A DNA stretch of 64,000 bases, from assembly GCA_031081585.1 (NCBI GenBank), contig JAVHLY010000001.1, positions 69,039 to 133,038 of the forward strand. Direction: 5' to 3'. How positions within the stretch are numbered: the stretch's first letter is position 1; every line of letters begins with the position of its first letter. The translations under genes were made by a program, and so were the position numbers. The notes under the pieces are model-generated. The model did no database searches and was not told the DNA's origin. It was given only the letters and a program-made list of their open reading frames with translations. Source of the stretch: Armatimonadota bacterium. Its GTDB lineage: Bacteria > Sysuimicrobiota > Sysuimicrobiia > Sysuimicrobiales > Humicultoraceae. Positions 51,161 through 59,592 of this stretch are shown one piece after another.

Positions 51161-51922
51161 GTGGTCCTGCGCCTCTGCCACCTCTACCCCGACCTCCTCA
51201 ACCTCTACGGCGACCGCGGCAACATCCTCACCCTGACCCACCGCGCCCGCGCCCGCGGGATAGCGGTGGAGGTCACCGAAGTCCCGGTGGGGCGTCCACT
51301 CGGTGACCCGAGGCACTACGACCTCTTCTTCCTGGGCGGCGGGGAGGACCGGCAGCAGGCGCTGGCGGCGGCGGACCTGGCGGGGGAGAAGGGCGAGGCG
51401 CTGCGCGCCGCGGCGGCCGACGACGCGGTGGTGCTGGCGGTGTGCGGCGGCTACCAGCTGCTCGGCCACTACTACCGTCCGGCGGAGGGTCCCGACCTGC
51501 CCGGCGTGGGCCTCCTCGACGTCACCACGCACCACCCCGGTCCGGGGGCGCGCCGCCTGATCGGCAACATCGTGGTCCGCTGGGCGGACGGCCCGCACCC
51601 CCGGGCCACGCTGGTGGGGTTCGAGAACCACGGCGGGCGCACCCGGCTGGGCCCGCAGGCGCGTCCGCTGGGGCGCGTGGTCGTCGGCTTCGGCAACAAC
51701 GGCGAGGACCGCACCGAGGGCGCCGTGCAGGGGACGGTGGTGGGGACCTACCTGCACGGTCCCCTCCTGCCGAAGAACCCCGCCTTCGCCGACCACCTGC
51801 TGGCCCGGGCGCTGGCGCGGCGGTACGGCCCGGTGGCGCTGGCGCCGCTGGACGACGCCGTGGAGGAGGCCGCCCACCGGGCGGCGGTGCGCCTGGCCGG
51901 CGCGGCGCGCGCCTGGCGCTGA
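51161..51922 (+). CDS. gatD: Lipid II isoglutaminyl synthase, glutamine amidotransferase subunit
   Basis: Class I CobB/CobQ-like glutaminase, 253 residues, which supplies ammonia to MurT. YPDLLNLYGDRGN opens the protein; the nucleophile is C95 in AVCGGYQLLG and the catalytic histidine H199 in GTYLHGPLLPKNP. FENHGGRT is also conserved. The GTG lies 5 bp after the murT stop, giving the usual murT-gatD pair. Confidence 0.94.
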   Translation: MVLRLCHLYPDLLNLYGDRGNILTLTHRARARGIAVEVTEVPVGRPLGDPRHYDLFFLGGGEDRQQALAAADLAGEKGEALRAAAADDAVVLAVCGGYQLLGHYYRPAEGPDLPGVGLLDVTTHHPGPGARRLIGNIVVRWADGPHPRATLVGFENHGGRTRLGPQARPLGRVVVGFGNNGEDRTEGAVQGTVVGTYLHGPLLPKNPAFADHLLARALARRYGPVALAPLDDAVEEAAHRAAVRLAGAARAWR

Positions 51923-51969
51923 GGGCTGCGCCGCAGCGGGCATCCGCACGTCGCCGGACGCTGCCTCGC

Positions 51970-51999
51970 TGGACGCTGGGACGCGACGGAGGCTATAAT
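51970..51999 (+). promoter_or_regulatory. Promoter of tRNA-Glu
   Basis: TGGACG (51970-51975) and a perfect TATAAT (51994-51999) with an 18-bp spacer stand 20 bp before the mature tRNA. Confidence 0.6.
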
Positions 52000-52019
52000 C
52001 AACCGTCCTCCGACGGGAC

Positions 52020-52095
52020 GGCCCCATCGTCTAGGGGACCAGGACGCGGCCCTCTCAAGGCCGAAACGGGGGTTCGAATCCCCCTGGGGCCACCA
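52020..52095 (+). tRNA. tRNA-Glu, anticodon CUC
   Basis: A 76-nt cloverleaf: acceptor GGCCCCA (52020-52026) with TGGGGCC (52085-52091), anticodon stem GGCC/GGCC with loop CTCTCAA giving anticodon CTC (Glu, GAG codons), T-loop GTTCGAATC, discriminator A and encoded CCA at 52093-52095. Single-gene transcript between gatD and proC. Confidence 0.96.
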
Positions 52096-52193
52096 CGCCG
52101 GGAGCGTACGCACCGACTCGCCGAAGGCCTCCCCCGTGCAGTTCGGCCGCCGCGCGTCGCCCGCTCCGGAGCGTCCGTCCAGGGGAGTGAGCC

Positions 52194-53090
52194 ATGGCAG
52201 CGATGCCCGCCGCGTCGTCCACCCCGAGATCCGACGCCACGGCGATCCGCCGCGCCGCCTTCGTCGGCGTGGGCGTGATGGGCGAGGCGCTGATCCGCGG
52301 GCTGCTGGCGCAGCAGCGCCTCCGCCCCCAGGCCGTCGTCGCCTCCCACCCCCGGGAGGCCCGCCGCCAGGAGCTGCGTGAGCGCTACGGCATCACCGTG
52401 GAGGCACACAACCGGGCGGCCGTCGAAGGGGCCGACCTGGCGGTGCTCTGCGTGAAGCCGCAGGTGGCCCCGCGCGTCCTGCGCGAGCTGGCCGGCGCGC
52501 TGGCGCCGCACGCCTTCCTCCTCTCCATCGCCGCCGGCGTCCCCCTGGAGGTGCTGGCCGCGGCCAGCGGCCAGCGCGCCGTGGTCCGCGCCATGCCCAA
52601 CACCCCCGCGCAGATCGGCGAGGGGATGACGGTGTGGACGGCCACGCCGGAAGTCACGCCCGAGCAGCGCGCGCAGGTGCGCACGCTGCTCGGCGCGCTG
52701 GGCCAGGAGCTGGAGGTAGCCGACGAGGACTACCTGGACATGGCCACCGCCGTGAGCGGGACCGGCCCCACCTACGTCTTCCTCCTCATGGAGGCGCTCG
52801 TGGACGCGGCCGTCCACCTGGGGTTCTCCCGCACCGACGCCCGCCGCCTGGTGGTGCAGACGCTGCGCGGCGCGGCGCTGTTCGCCGAGCAGTCCCACCT
52901 CCACCCCGCCGAGCTGCGCAACATGGTCACCTCCCCCGGGGGGACCAGCGCGGCCGCCCTCTACCAGCTGGAGAAGGGCGGGCTGCGCACCGTCATCTCC
53001 AAGGCGATCTGGGCCGCCTACCAGCGGTCGGCGGCGATGGGCCGGGCGGCGCGCGCGGCGCTCACCGGGGAATCCGCCGATCCGGCGTGA
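52194..53090 (+). CDS. proC: Pyrroline-5-carboxylate reductase
   Basis: Last enzyme of proline synthesis, 298 residues. NAD(P)-binding AAFVGVGVMGEALIRGLL near residue 21, VLCVKPQ, VRAMPNTPAQIGEGMT and the signature region TSPGGTSAAALYQLEKGGLRTVISKAI are conserved. ATG 52194 gives an N-terminal extension of about 20 unconserved residues. A Shine-Dalgarno (aggggag) precedes it. It stands alone between tRNA-Glu and the oxidase operon. Confidence 0.93.
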   Translation: MAAMPAASSTPRSDATAIRRAAFVGVGVMGEALIRGLLAQQRLRPQAVVASHPREARRQELRERYGITVEAHNRAAVEGADLAVLCVKPQVAPRVLRELAGALAPHAFLLSIAAGVPLEVLAAASGQRAVVRAMPNTPAQIGEGMTVWTATPEVTPEQRAQVRTLLGALGQELEVADEDYLDMATAVSGTGPTYVFLLMEALVDAAVHLGFSRTDARRLVVQTLRGAALFAEQSHLHPAELRNMVTSPGGTSAAALYQLEKGGLRTVISKAIWAAYQRSAAMGRAARAALTGESADPA

Positions 53091-53159
53091 CGGCGCGCAT
53101 GCCCCTGCGGGCGCCGGCGGCTGCGGCGGGAGCGCGCTGGCGGGGCGCGCGCGGTGACG

Positions 53160-53165
53160 TATAAT
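53160..53165 (+). promoter_or_regulatory. -10 element of the cytochrome c oxidase operon
   Basis: Consensus TATAAT ends 15 bp before the coxB ATG. The transcription start should fall at about 53172, so the leader is under 10 nt and begins inside the gaggag ribosome site. Confidence 0.55.
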
Positions 53166-53180
53166 GCTGTGAGGAGTCAG

Positions 53181-54002
53181 ATGGTGCGAGCGCCCGGGAC
53201 CGCCCAGCGGACCGCCGCCGCCTTCGCCGCGGCCGTGGTCCTCCTCGTCGTCCTGGCCGTTGCCGCCACGGTGGCGGCGCGCACGCGCTGGTGGTTCCCG
53301 CCGCTGGCGTCCCTGCACGGCCGGGCGGTGGACACCCTCTTCGCCGTGACCTTCGGCATCATCGCGGTGGCCTTCGTCCTCGTCCACGCCCTGCTCGCGC
53401 TCTTCGTCTGGCGCTACCGGGAACACCCCGAGCGCCGCGCCGCCCACTGGCACGACCACCGCGCCCTGGAGCTGACCTACACCCTCGTGCCGGCCGTCGT
53501 GCTGGTGAGCCTGACCCTGGCGGCGGCGCGCCTGTGGGCGGGGATCCACAGCCCGCCGCCTGCTGGGGCGCTGGCGGTGGAGGTGCGGGCGGAGCAGTTC
53601 GGCTGGCTGGCCCGCTACCCCGGCCCGGACGGCGTCTTCGGGCGGGTGGACCCGGCGCAGTATGACCGCCGGCGCAACCCCATGGCGCTGGACCGGAGCG
53701 ACCCGGCCGGCCGCGACGACATCGTCACCACCGAGCTCCACCTGGTGGTCGGCCGGCCGGCGGCGGTGCGGCTGCGCTCGAAGGACGTCATCCACTCGTT
53801 CTTCCTGGCGGAGCTGCGGGTGAAGCAGGACGCCGTCCCGGGGGTCACGGTGGTGAAGTGGTTCGTACCCACGCGGGTAGGGACGTTCGAGATCGCCTGC
53901 GCCGAGCTGTGCGGTGTGGGCCACTACGCCATGCGCGGCCGTCTGGTCGTGCAGTCGCAGGCCGCCTTCGACGCCTGGCTGGCGGCGCAGGGGCGCCGCT
54001 AG
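53181..54002 (+). CDS. coxB: Cytochrome c oxidase subunit II
   Basis: 273 residues. Two membrane segments (about 8-35 and 55-80) precede a cupredoxin domain with the CuA site CAELCGVGHYAM (two Cys, Glu, His, Met) and an upstream histidine in KDVIHSFFLAELRVKQDAVPG. There is no C-terminal cytochrome c domain, so this is aa3 type and not caa3. ATG at 53181 follows gaggag; a GTG further upstream lies within the promoter and is rejected. First gene of the oxidase operon. Confidence 0.93.
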   Translation: MVRAPGTAQRTAAAFAAAVVLLVVLAVAATVAARTRWWFPPLASLHGRAVDTLFAVTFGIIAVAFVLVHALLALFVWRYREHPERRAAHWHDHRALELTYTLVPAVVLVSLTLAAARLWAGIHSPPPAGALAVEVRAEQFGWLARYPGPDGVFGRVDPAQYDRRRNPMALDRSDPAGRDDIVTTELHLVVGRPAAVRLRSKDVIHSFFLAELRVKQDAVPGVTVVKWFVPTRVGTFEIACAELCGVGHYAMRGRLVVQSQAAFDAWLAAQGRR

Positions 54003-54024
54003 GGGGCGGCCAGCGGAGGGAGCG

Positions 54025-55830
54025 ATGAGCCACGCCACCCACCCCGAGGTCCACGTCGAGCCCGAGCTGAGCTTCTGGCGCAAGTACATCTTCAGCCAGG
54101 ACCACAAGGTCATCGGCATCCAGTACGCCCTCACCTCGCTGGTGATGGCCGTGATCGGCGGGATCCTGGCCATGGTGATCCGCCTGCAGCTGGGCTGGCC
54201 GGGCACGCGCTGGCCGCTGCTGGGCAGCCTCTTCCCGGGCGGGGCGCCGGGCGGGCTGGTCTCGCCGGCCTTCTACCTGGCCAGCGTGACCATGCACGGG
54301 ACCATCATGATCTTCTTCGTCCTGACCACCCTGCTCACCGGCGGCTTCGGGAACTTCCTCATCCCGCTCATGATCGGCGCGCGGGACATGGCCTTCCCCT
54401 TCCTCAACATGCTCTCCTACTGGCTCTACCCGCCGGCGCTGCTCGTCCTGCTGGCCTCCTTCTTCGTGGAGGGCGGCGCGGCCGGGGGCGGGTGGACCGC
54501 CTACCCGCCGCTGTCGGCCCTGCCCCAGGCCGCCCCCGGCTCGGGGCTGGGGCAGACGTTGTGGCTCATCAGCCTGGCCATCCTCATCGTGGCCTTCCTC
54601 TTCGGCTCGCTGAACTACATCACCACGGTGCTGCAGCTGCGCACGCGGGGCATGTCCATGCTGCGGCTGCCCCTCACGGTGTGGGCGCTCTTCGTCACCG
54701 CGCTGCTCTCGCTGTTCGCCTTCCCCGTGCTGCTGGCCGCCTCCATCATGCTCCTCTTCGACCGCCTGGGGGGGACGAGCTTCTTCGTGCCCGCCGGCGT
54801 GCTCATCGGCTCCCAGGCCGTCGACCACCGCGGCGGCAACCCGCTGCTCTGGCAGCACCTCTTCTGGTTCCTGGGGCACCCGGAGGTCTACGTGCTCATC
54901 CTGCCCCCCATGGGGATGGTCTCCGACATCCTGGCCAACAACGCCCGCAAGCCCATCTTCGGTTACCGTTTCATGGTGGCCTCCATCGTGGCCATCGGCT
55001 TCCTCTCCTTCCTGGTCTGGGGGCACCACATGTACGTCAGCGGCATGCACCCGCTGCTCGGCACCGCCTTCATGACGACGACGCTGATCATCGCGGTGCC
55101 CTCGGCCATCAAGACCTTCAACTGGCTGGCCACCCTCTACCGTGGGCGCATCCGCTTCACCACACCCATGCTCTTCGCGCTGGGCTTCCTCTCGCTCTTC
55201 GTCACCGGGGGGCTCACCGGCATCGTTCTGGGCCAGCCGCCGGTGGACATCTATATGCACGACACCTTCTTCGTCGTCGCCCACTTCCACTTCGTCATGG
55301 GGCTGGCCGCCATCTTCGCCGCCTTCGCCGGGACCTACTACTGGTTCCCCAAGATGTTCGGGCGGATGATGGACGAGCGGCTGGGCAAGTGGCACTTCTG
55401 GCTCTCCTTCGTGGGCGCGTACGCCACCTTCTTCCCCATGCACTACCTGGGCTTCCGGGGGATGATGCGGCGGATCTATACCTACACGCTCTACGAGCGC
55501 CTGGCCGGGCTGCAGCCCATCAACGCCTTCATCTCGGTGGCGGCCTTCGTCCTCTTCGCCGCGCAGTTCATCTTCCTGTACAACTTCTTCGCCTCCGCCG
55601 TCCGCGGCCGGCGGGCCGAGGTCAACCCCTGGGGGGGCACCACGCTGGAGTGGCAGGCCCCCTCCCCGCCCCCGCACGGGAACTGGGGCCCGACGCTGCC
55701 CACCGTCTACCGCTGGGCCTACGACTACTCCCCGCCCGGGGCCAGGGAGGACTTCCTCCCTCAGACGGCCCCGCCGGTCGAGGCGGCCGTGCCCGGCGAC
55801 GGGCAGCGGCGGGGGAGGGAGGGCCACTGA
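54025..55830 (+). CDS. coxA: Cytochrome c oxidase subunit I (A1-type)
   Basis: 601-residue catalytic subunit with heme and CuB. FLGHPEVYVLILPPMGMVSDI carries the CuB histidine and the D-channel glutamate of A1 oxidases. WGHHMYVSGM holds the two other CuB histidines, PSAIKTFNW the K-channel lysine, and VVAHFHFVMG the heme ligands. GNFLIPLMIGARDMAFP holds the D-channel aspartate. Twelve or more membrane segments, with a proline-rich C-terminal tail. ATG start with ggaggg upstream. A proton-pumping terminal oxidase is expected. Confidence 0.96.
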   Translation: MSHATHPEVHVEPELSFWRKYIFSQDHKVIGIQYALTSLVMAVIGGILAMVIRLQLGWPGTRWPLLGSLFPGGAPGGLVSPAFYLASVTMHGTIMIFFVLTTLLTGGFGNFLIPLMIGARDMAFPFLNMLSYWLYPPALLVLLASFFVEGGAAGGGWTAYPPLSALPQAAPGSGLGQTLWLISLAILIVAFLFGSLNYITTVLQLRTRGMSMLRLPLTVWALFVTALLSLFAFPVLLAASIMLLFDRLGGTSFFVPAGVLIGSQAVDHRGGNPLLWQHLFWFLGHPEVYVLILPPMGMVSDILANNARKPIFGYRFMVASIVAIGFLSFLVWGHHMYVSGMHPLLGTAFMTTTLIIAVPSAIKTFNWLATLYRGRIRFTTPMLFALGFLSLFVTGGLTGIVLGQPPVDIYMHDTFFVVAHFHFVMGLAAIFAAFAGTYYWFPKMFGRMMDERLGKWHFWLSFVGAYATFFPMHYLGFRGMMRRIYTYTLYERLAGLQPINAFISVAAFVLFAAQFIFLYNFFASAVRGRRAEVNPWGGTTLEWQAPSPPPHGNWGPTLPTVYRWAYDYSPPGAREDFLPQTAPPVEAAVPGDGQRRGREGH

Positions 55831-56474
55831 CCTCCCCTCGCACGCTCGAGCGCGCCCCGCGGCCGGTCCCGGCCCCGCCGGGGGGCGGGGCTTGGCCGCC
55901 CTCGGGGGACGGCTTCCGGGGCGGTGGCGGTGGGGAGAGCGCCGTCCCCCGCGCCCAGACGGCGCGGGTGGGGCTGGGGGTCTTCCTGGTGGCGGTGACG
56001 ATGCTCTTCGTTGCCTTCACCGCCTCCTACCTGGCGCGGCGCACCGCTGCCGACTGGGCGCCCGTCCCGCTGCCGCAGCTGTTCTGGGCGAACACGGCGG
56101 TGCTGCTGGCCAGCAGTGCGGCCCTGGAGTGGGGGCGGCGGCGCGGGCGACGGGGCGACCCGGCCGCGTTGCGCGCCGGGGTGCGCACGGCCGCCGCGCT
56201 GGGGGCGCTCTTCGTCCTGGGACAGGTGGGGGCGTGGCGCCAGCTGGCCGCCCAGGGCGTCTTCATGGCCACGAGCCCCCACAGCGCCTTCGTCTACCTG
56301 CTGAGCGGGGTGCACGCCGTCCACCTGACGGGCGGGGTGGGCGCCCTGGCCTACGCGCTGCGGCAGGTGGACCGCCACCCCGACCCGCTGGGCGCGGTGG
56401 AGGCGCCGGCGCTGTACTGGCACTTCGTGGACGCGCTCTGGCTCTACGTCTTCGCCGTCCTCGCCTTCCTCTGA
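55827..56474 (+). CDS. Cytochrome c oxidase subunit III, first copy (probable CTG start)
   Basis: About 215 residues with five membrane segments. Family marks: TARVGLGVFLVAVTMLFVAFTASYLARR, GQVGAWRQLAAQGVFMATSPHSAFVYLLSGVHAVHLTGG and ALYWHFVDALWLYVFAVL. No ATG, GTG or TTG precedes the conserved region in frame. A CTG at 55827 overlaps the coxA stop (CTGA) and has a strong ggagggaggg just upstream, so it is the probable start. A GTG near 55968 would cut into the first membrane segment. The glutamate usual in subunit III (W-E-W context) is replaced here by alanine. Confidence 0.82.
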   Translation: MTSPRTLERAPRPVPAPPGGGAWPPSGDGFRGGGGGESAVPRAQTARVGLGVFLVAVTMLFVAFTASYLARRTAADWAPVPLPQLFWANTAVLLASSAALEWGRRRGRRGDPAALRAGVRTAAALGALFVLGQVGAWRQLAAQGVFMATSPHSAFVYLLSGVHAVHLTGGVGALAYALRQVDRHPDPLGAVEAPALYWHFVDALWLYVFAVLAFL

Positions 56475-56542
56475 CCGGGCGCGCGGAGGGCGTCGAGCGC
56501 CCGAGGACGGGATCTCCGAGGACGGGACACCCGGAGGAGCTG

Positions 56543-57217
56543 ATGGAGCAGGTGGGGCAGGTCGTGCAGCGCACGGAGGAGCAGGTGCTCGAGCCCTCCC
56601 CCTGGGGCGGTGGGCAGTCCCCCTTCGCCGTCTCCTGGCCCAAGCTGATGATGTGGCTCTTCCTGCTCTCCGACGCGCTGACCTTCGCGGCCCTGCTCTC
56701 CGGCTACATGGTGGCCCGTCTCACCGCGGGCGTCTGGCCGCACCAGGCGGCGATCTTCAACGTCACCTTCGTCGTGGGGCCGATGACCTTCATCCTCATC
56801 TGCAGCAGCGCCACCATGGCCGTGGCCGTGGGGGCCGCCCGGCGGGGGGAGCGGCGCCTGGTGGTCCGCTACCTGCTCCTCACCGTGCTCGGCGGGCTGG
56901 CCTTCCTGGGGATGCAGGCGTACGAGTGGACCCACTTCATCCGCGAGGGGGGGCGGCTCACCGGGTGGGCTGGGCACGTCCCCGAGGGGGTGCTGCCGCC
57001 GGGGGCGGCGATGCCGGCGATGTTCCCGGCCACTTTCTTCGTCACCACCGGGTTCCACGGCGCCCACGTCACCAGCGGGGTGATCTACCTGTTGGTCAAG
57101 GCCGTGCAGGCCGCCCGCGGGCGGGCCAGCGCCGAGTCCGTCGAGATCGCCGGCCTGTACTGGCACTTCGTCGACCTGGTCTGGGTCTTCATCTTCACCA
57201 TGCTCTACCTGATCTGA
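56543..57217 (+). CDS. coxC: Cytochrome c oxidase subunit III, second copy
   Basis: 224 residues with five to seven membrane segments. This copy keeps the conserved glutamate (GMQAYEWTHFI) and has FPATFFVTTGFHGAHVTSGVIYL and GLYWHFVDLVWVFIFTMLYLI, all typical of CtaE. ATG start with ggaggag 6 bp upstream. It follows the first subunit III by 68 bp; the two are only distantly related, so this is an old duplication, not a recent one. Confidence 0.9.
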   Translation: MEQVGQVVQRTEEQVLEPSPWGGGQSPFAVSWPKLMMWLFLLSDALTFAALLSGYMVARLTAGVWPHQAAIFNVTFVVGPMTFILICSSATMAVAVGAARRGERRLVVRYLLLTVLGGLAFLGMQAYEWTHFIREGGRLTGWAGHVPEGVLPPGAAMPAMFPATFFVTTGFHGAHVTSGVIYLLVKAVQAARGRASAESVEIAGLYWHFVDLVWVFIFTMLYLI

Positions 57218-57242
57218 GGCTGAGCTGAGGCGGGAGGGAGGC

Positions 57243-57557
57243 GTGGCCCCACACGGCGGATCCGCACACACAGACGGCCCCTGGTACCGCACCTACGTCG
57301 TGGTGTGGTTCTGGCTGCTGGTCATCACCGTCCTGGAAGTCGGCGCGGTGGCGGTGACGTTGCCGCGGGCGCTGCTGGTGACGCTGCTGGTGGTGCTCTC
57401 GCTGATGAAGGCGGCGCTGATCGTGGCCTACTTCATGCACCTGCGCTACGAGCGGCTCAACTTCATCTTCGCCGTGCTGGCCCCGGCGATCCTCATCGTG
57501 GTCCTGGTGGCGGGCGTCGCCCCGGACGGGGTCAACGCCGTGCTGTTGCGGCGCTAA
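57243..57557 (+). CDS. Cytochrome c oxidase subunit IV (prokaryotic CyoD-like)
   Basis: 104 residues with three membrane segments, matching the small subunit IV of aa3 oxidases: YRTYVVVWFWLLVITVLEV, SLMKAALIVAYFMHLRYE and a C-terminal hydrophobic helix. GTG start with gggagg upstream, 25 bp after coxC. Last gene of the oxidase operon; it may aid subunit I assembly. Confidence 0.87.
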   Translation: MAPHGGSAHTDGPWYRTYVVVWFWLLVITVLEVGAVAVTLPRALLVTLLVVLSLMKAALIVAYFMHLRYERLNFIFAVLAPAILIVVLVAGVAPDGVNAVLLRR

Positions 57558-57602
57558 CGGCCGTGCCGGGCGCGCGCGAGACGCATCCCGGTGACGCGCG
57601 AA

Positions 57603-57623
57603 CCGCCCCCGGGGAGGGGGCGG
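57603..57623. terminator. Hairpin between convergent oxidase and regulator operons
   Basis: CCGCCCCC and GGGGGCGG form a perfect 8-bp stem with a GGGGA loop, 45 bp after the coxD-like stop and 15 bp before the LuxR-type stop. No long T-run. Probably a bidirectional terminator. Confidence 0.45.
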
Positions 57624-57638
57624 CGGCGCTCCTTGTCC

Positions 57639-58019
57639 CTACAGCAACCCCTCGTCGCTCAGGCGGGCCACCATGGCCGCCCGACTGCTCACGTGCAGGC
57701 GGCTGTAGATGCGGCGCAGGTGCGTCAGCACCGTCCACGGGCTGATCCCCAGCACCTGGCCGATGGCCTTCGTCCCCAGCCCCCGGGCCACCAGCCGCGC
57801 CACCTGCAGCTCCCGCGGCGTCAGGGTGACCGTCCCCGAGCGCGGGCGCAGGCGGGAGAGGCGGTAGGTGGCCCCCTCGACGTCCACCTCCGCCAGGACC
57901 TCGTGCCACCGCCCTTCGGGGGCGCTGATCCGCCGGACCGGCGGGACGCCGACGCTCATCCGGGCCAGCTCCCGCAGCAGGCTCTCCCGGGGGGTCTCGC
58001 GCTCCGGCAGCGTCTTCAT
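57639..58019 (-). CDS. LuxR/GerE-type helix-turn-helix protein
   Basis: 126 residues. The C-terminal half is a LuxR DNA-binding domain: LTPRELQVARLVARGLGTKAIGQVLGISPWTVLTHLRRIYSRL. The N-terminal 55 or so residues show no receiver or autoinducer domain. The ATG overlaps the upstream HTH-TPR gene stop (ATGA), so the two are translated together. It may act as the output regulator of the upstream TPR receptor. Confidence 0.85.
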   Translation of the reverse strand: MKTLPERETPRESLLRELARMSVGVPPVRRISAPEGRWHEVLAEVDVEGATYRLSRLRPRSGTVTLTPRELQVARLVARGLGTKAIGQVLGISPWTVLTHLRRIYSRLHVSSRAAMVARLSDEGLL

Positions 58020-59311
58020 GCTCCCGCGGCCGCCGCGGCCCGCTGGGCGTCGAACGCCCCGGCGAAAGCGCGGGCGGCCTCTCCCTCCTTTCCTTCCTCG
58101 AGGTAGGCGAATCCCAGGTCGCGGAGCGCCTCGCTGAGCTCGCGCGACATGCCGAGCCGGCGGAACGCCTCCGCCGCCGCGTGGAAGTGGCCACGGGCGG
58201 CGGCGGCGTCGCCGCGCAGGCGCGCCACCGCACCCAGCGCCGCCCGCGCCCGCGCCGCCTCGGCCGGGTCGCCCACCCGTTCGGCCAGGCGGAGCGCCTC
58301 GCGGGCGTGCCCGTCCGCTTCGTCGGTCCGTCCGAGAGCCGCCGCGGCCCGCGCCAGCTCGGTGAGCGTCTGGGCGCGTCCGGCGTCGTCGGCCGCCTGC
58401 TCGGCGATGAGGAGGCTCTGACGGAGAAGCGGCTCGGCCTCGGCGGGGGCGCCGCGGTCGAGGTGGACGATGGCCAGGCTGCGGCGGGCGATCCCCAGCA
58501 GCTGGAGGTTCTCCTGGAGCTGGAAGCACTCCGCCGCCCGGGTGAGGTGGCGGGTCGCTTCCGTCCAGGCGCGGTGCTGCAGGCACACCATGCCCGTGTG
58601 GTAGTGGAGGAGCCCGAGGGTCTCCGGGTCGGCGGCCGCCCGCAGGGCGGCCTCGGCCGCCCGGAAGCACTCCTCGGCCTGGAGCGGCAGGCCCAGGTTG
58701 AGGTAGACGCGGCCGAGGTTCCCCCAGACCCGCCCGGTGAGGGCCCGGTCCTCGGAGGGGGCCGACCGCAGGTGGTCGAGGGCGCGCTGCAGGGCGCGTC
58801 GCGCCGCAGGGAAGTCCCGTCGGCGCAGCTCCATGATGCCCCGGGCGTTGGCCGCCTGGGCGGCCAGCAGCGCGTCGCCCAGGGCCGCCGCCCCCTCTTC
58901 GGCGGCGGCGACGTGGGGCTCGGCCAGGTCGAAGTGGTGCAGGCCCGTGAGGGCCTGGGCCAGGCCCAGGTGGGCGCGGGTCTGCAACCGGAGGTCGGCC
59001 AGGCGGTCTGCCCCCCGGAGGGCGGCCTGGTACTCCTCCACCGCCCGGGTGAACTCGTGGCGCACCAGCAGTGCGTCGCCGTGAGAGAGGTGGGCTTCGA
59101 GGAGGAGGGGGTGCTCCTCCTCATCGGCCAGCAGGGCACTGAGCGGTTCCTGGAGGCGCTCCGCCAGGCGGCGTAGCGTGGCCAGGGAGGGCCGGACCCG
59201 ATCGTGCTCCACCATGCTGATGAAGCTCTCCGAGAGGTCCTCTCCGGCCAGCGCCCGCTGGGTCAGGCCGCGGGCTTTGCGAAGCGCACGCAGTCGGGCC
59301 CCGAGCGTCAC
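58016..59311 (-). CDS. Xre-type HTH regulator with TPR repeats (RRNPP-like architecture)
   Basis: 431 residues. Residues 3-60 form an Xre/Cro helix-turn-helix (LRALRKARGLTQRALAGEDLSESFISMVEHDRVRPS). From about residue 70 to the end, eight to ten TPR-like helix pairs are visible, for example ALGDALLAAQAANARGIMEL and LTGRVWGNLGRVYLNLGLPLQAEECF. This layout matches peptide-binding quorum-sensing receptors of the RRNPP group, though HTH-TPR proteins with other roles exist. A small secreted-peptide gene lies 149 bp upstream on the same strand, and a LuxR-type gene overlaps its stop. GTG start. Confidence 0.82.
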   Translation of the reverse strand: MTLGARLRALRKARGLTQRALAGEDLSESFISMVEHDRVRPSLATLRRLAERLQEPLSALLADEEEHPLLLEAHLSHGDALLVRHEFTRAVEEYQAALRGADRLADLRLQTRAHLGLAQALTGLHHFDLAEPHVAAAEEGAAALGDALLAAQAANARGIMELRRRDFPAARRALQRALDHLRSAPSEDRALTGRVWGNLGRVYLNLGLPLQAEECFRAAEAALRAAADPETLGLLHYHTGMVCLQHRAWTEATRHLTRAAECFQLQENLQLLGIARRSLAIVHLDRGAPAEAEPLLRQSLLIAEQAADDAGRAQTLTELARAAAALGRTDEADGHAREALRLAERVGDPAEAARARAALGAVARLRGDAAAARGHFHAAAEAFRRLGMSRELSEALRDLGFAYLEEGKEGEAARAFAGAFDAQRAAAAAGA

Positions 59312-59460
59312 ACCGGCTCACCCCCCGTGACGGCCAGGACGGTCCCCGACCCAGAGGTCGGGATGGCCGGCCGGGCGGTCACCGCGTCGAGCCGGTCAGG
59401 GTGCCTCTGCTGCCCCGCTTCTCGGGGCCCCGGGTTGAGGAGGGGGAGGGCCCCCGGCCC

Positions 59461-59592
59461 CTACTTCCCGGATCCTCCAAAGAAGTCGGCGTCCCCCGGG
59501 CCGGCGAAGGCCGCAGGCACGCCGAGGGCAGTGGGAATGGCCAGGGCCAGCTGGAGGGCCACGAACACTCCCAGGATGAACCTGCGCATCAT
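59461..59592 (-). CDS. 43-residue secreted peptide, candidate signal for the HTH-TPR receptor
   Basis: A short frame, ATG-ATG at 59592 to TAG at 59461, with an excellent ribosome site (ggagg, 5 bp before the ATG). The product begins MMRRF, has a hydrophobic core (ILGVFVALQLALAIPTALGV) and a signal-peptidase I site after AAFA, leaving a 13-residue mature peptide GPGDADFFGGSGK. Size, export signal and position beside an HTH-TPR regulator match Phr/PapR/NprX-type propeptides. I know of no family for it. Codon use is GC-rich like its neighbours. It could instead be an unrelated small secreted protein. Confidence 0.68.
   Translation of the reverse strand: MMRRFILGVFVALQLALAIPTALGVPAAFAGPGDADFFGGSGK

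Noticed and set aside
53154-53180. GTG start 27 bp upstream of coxB
   Set aside because: It lies within and just before the TATAAT element, so it would not be transcribed; ATG 53181 has the ribosome site.
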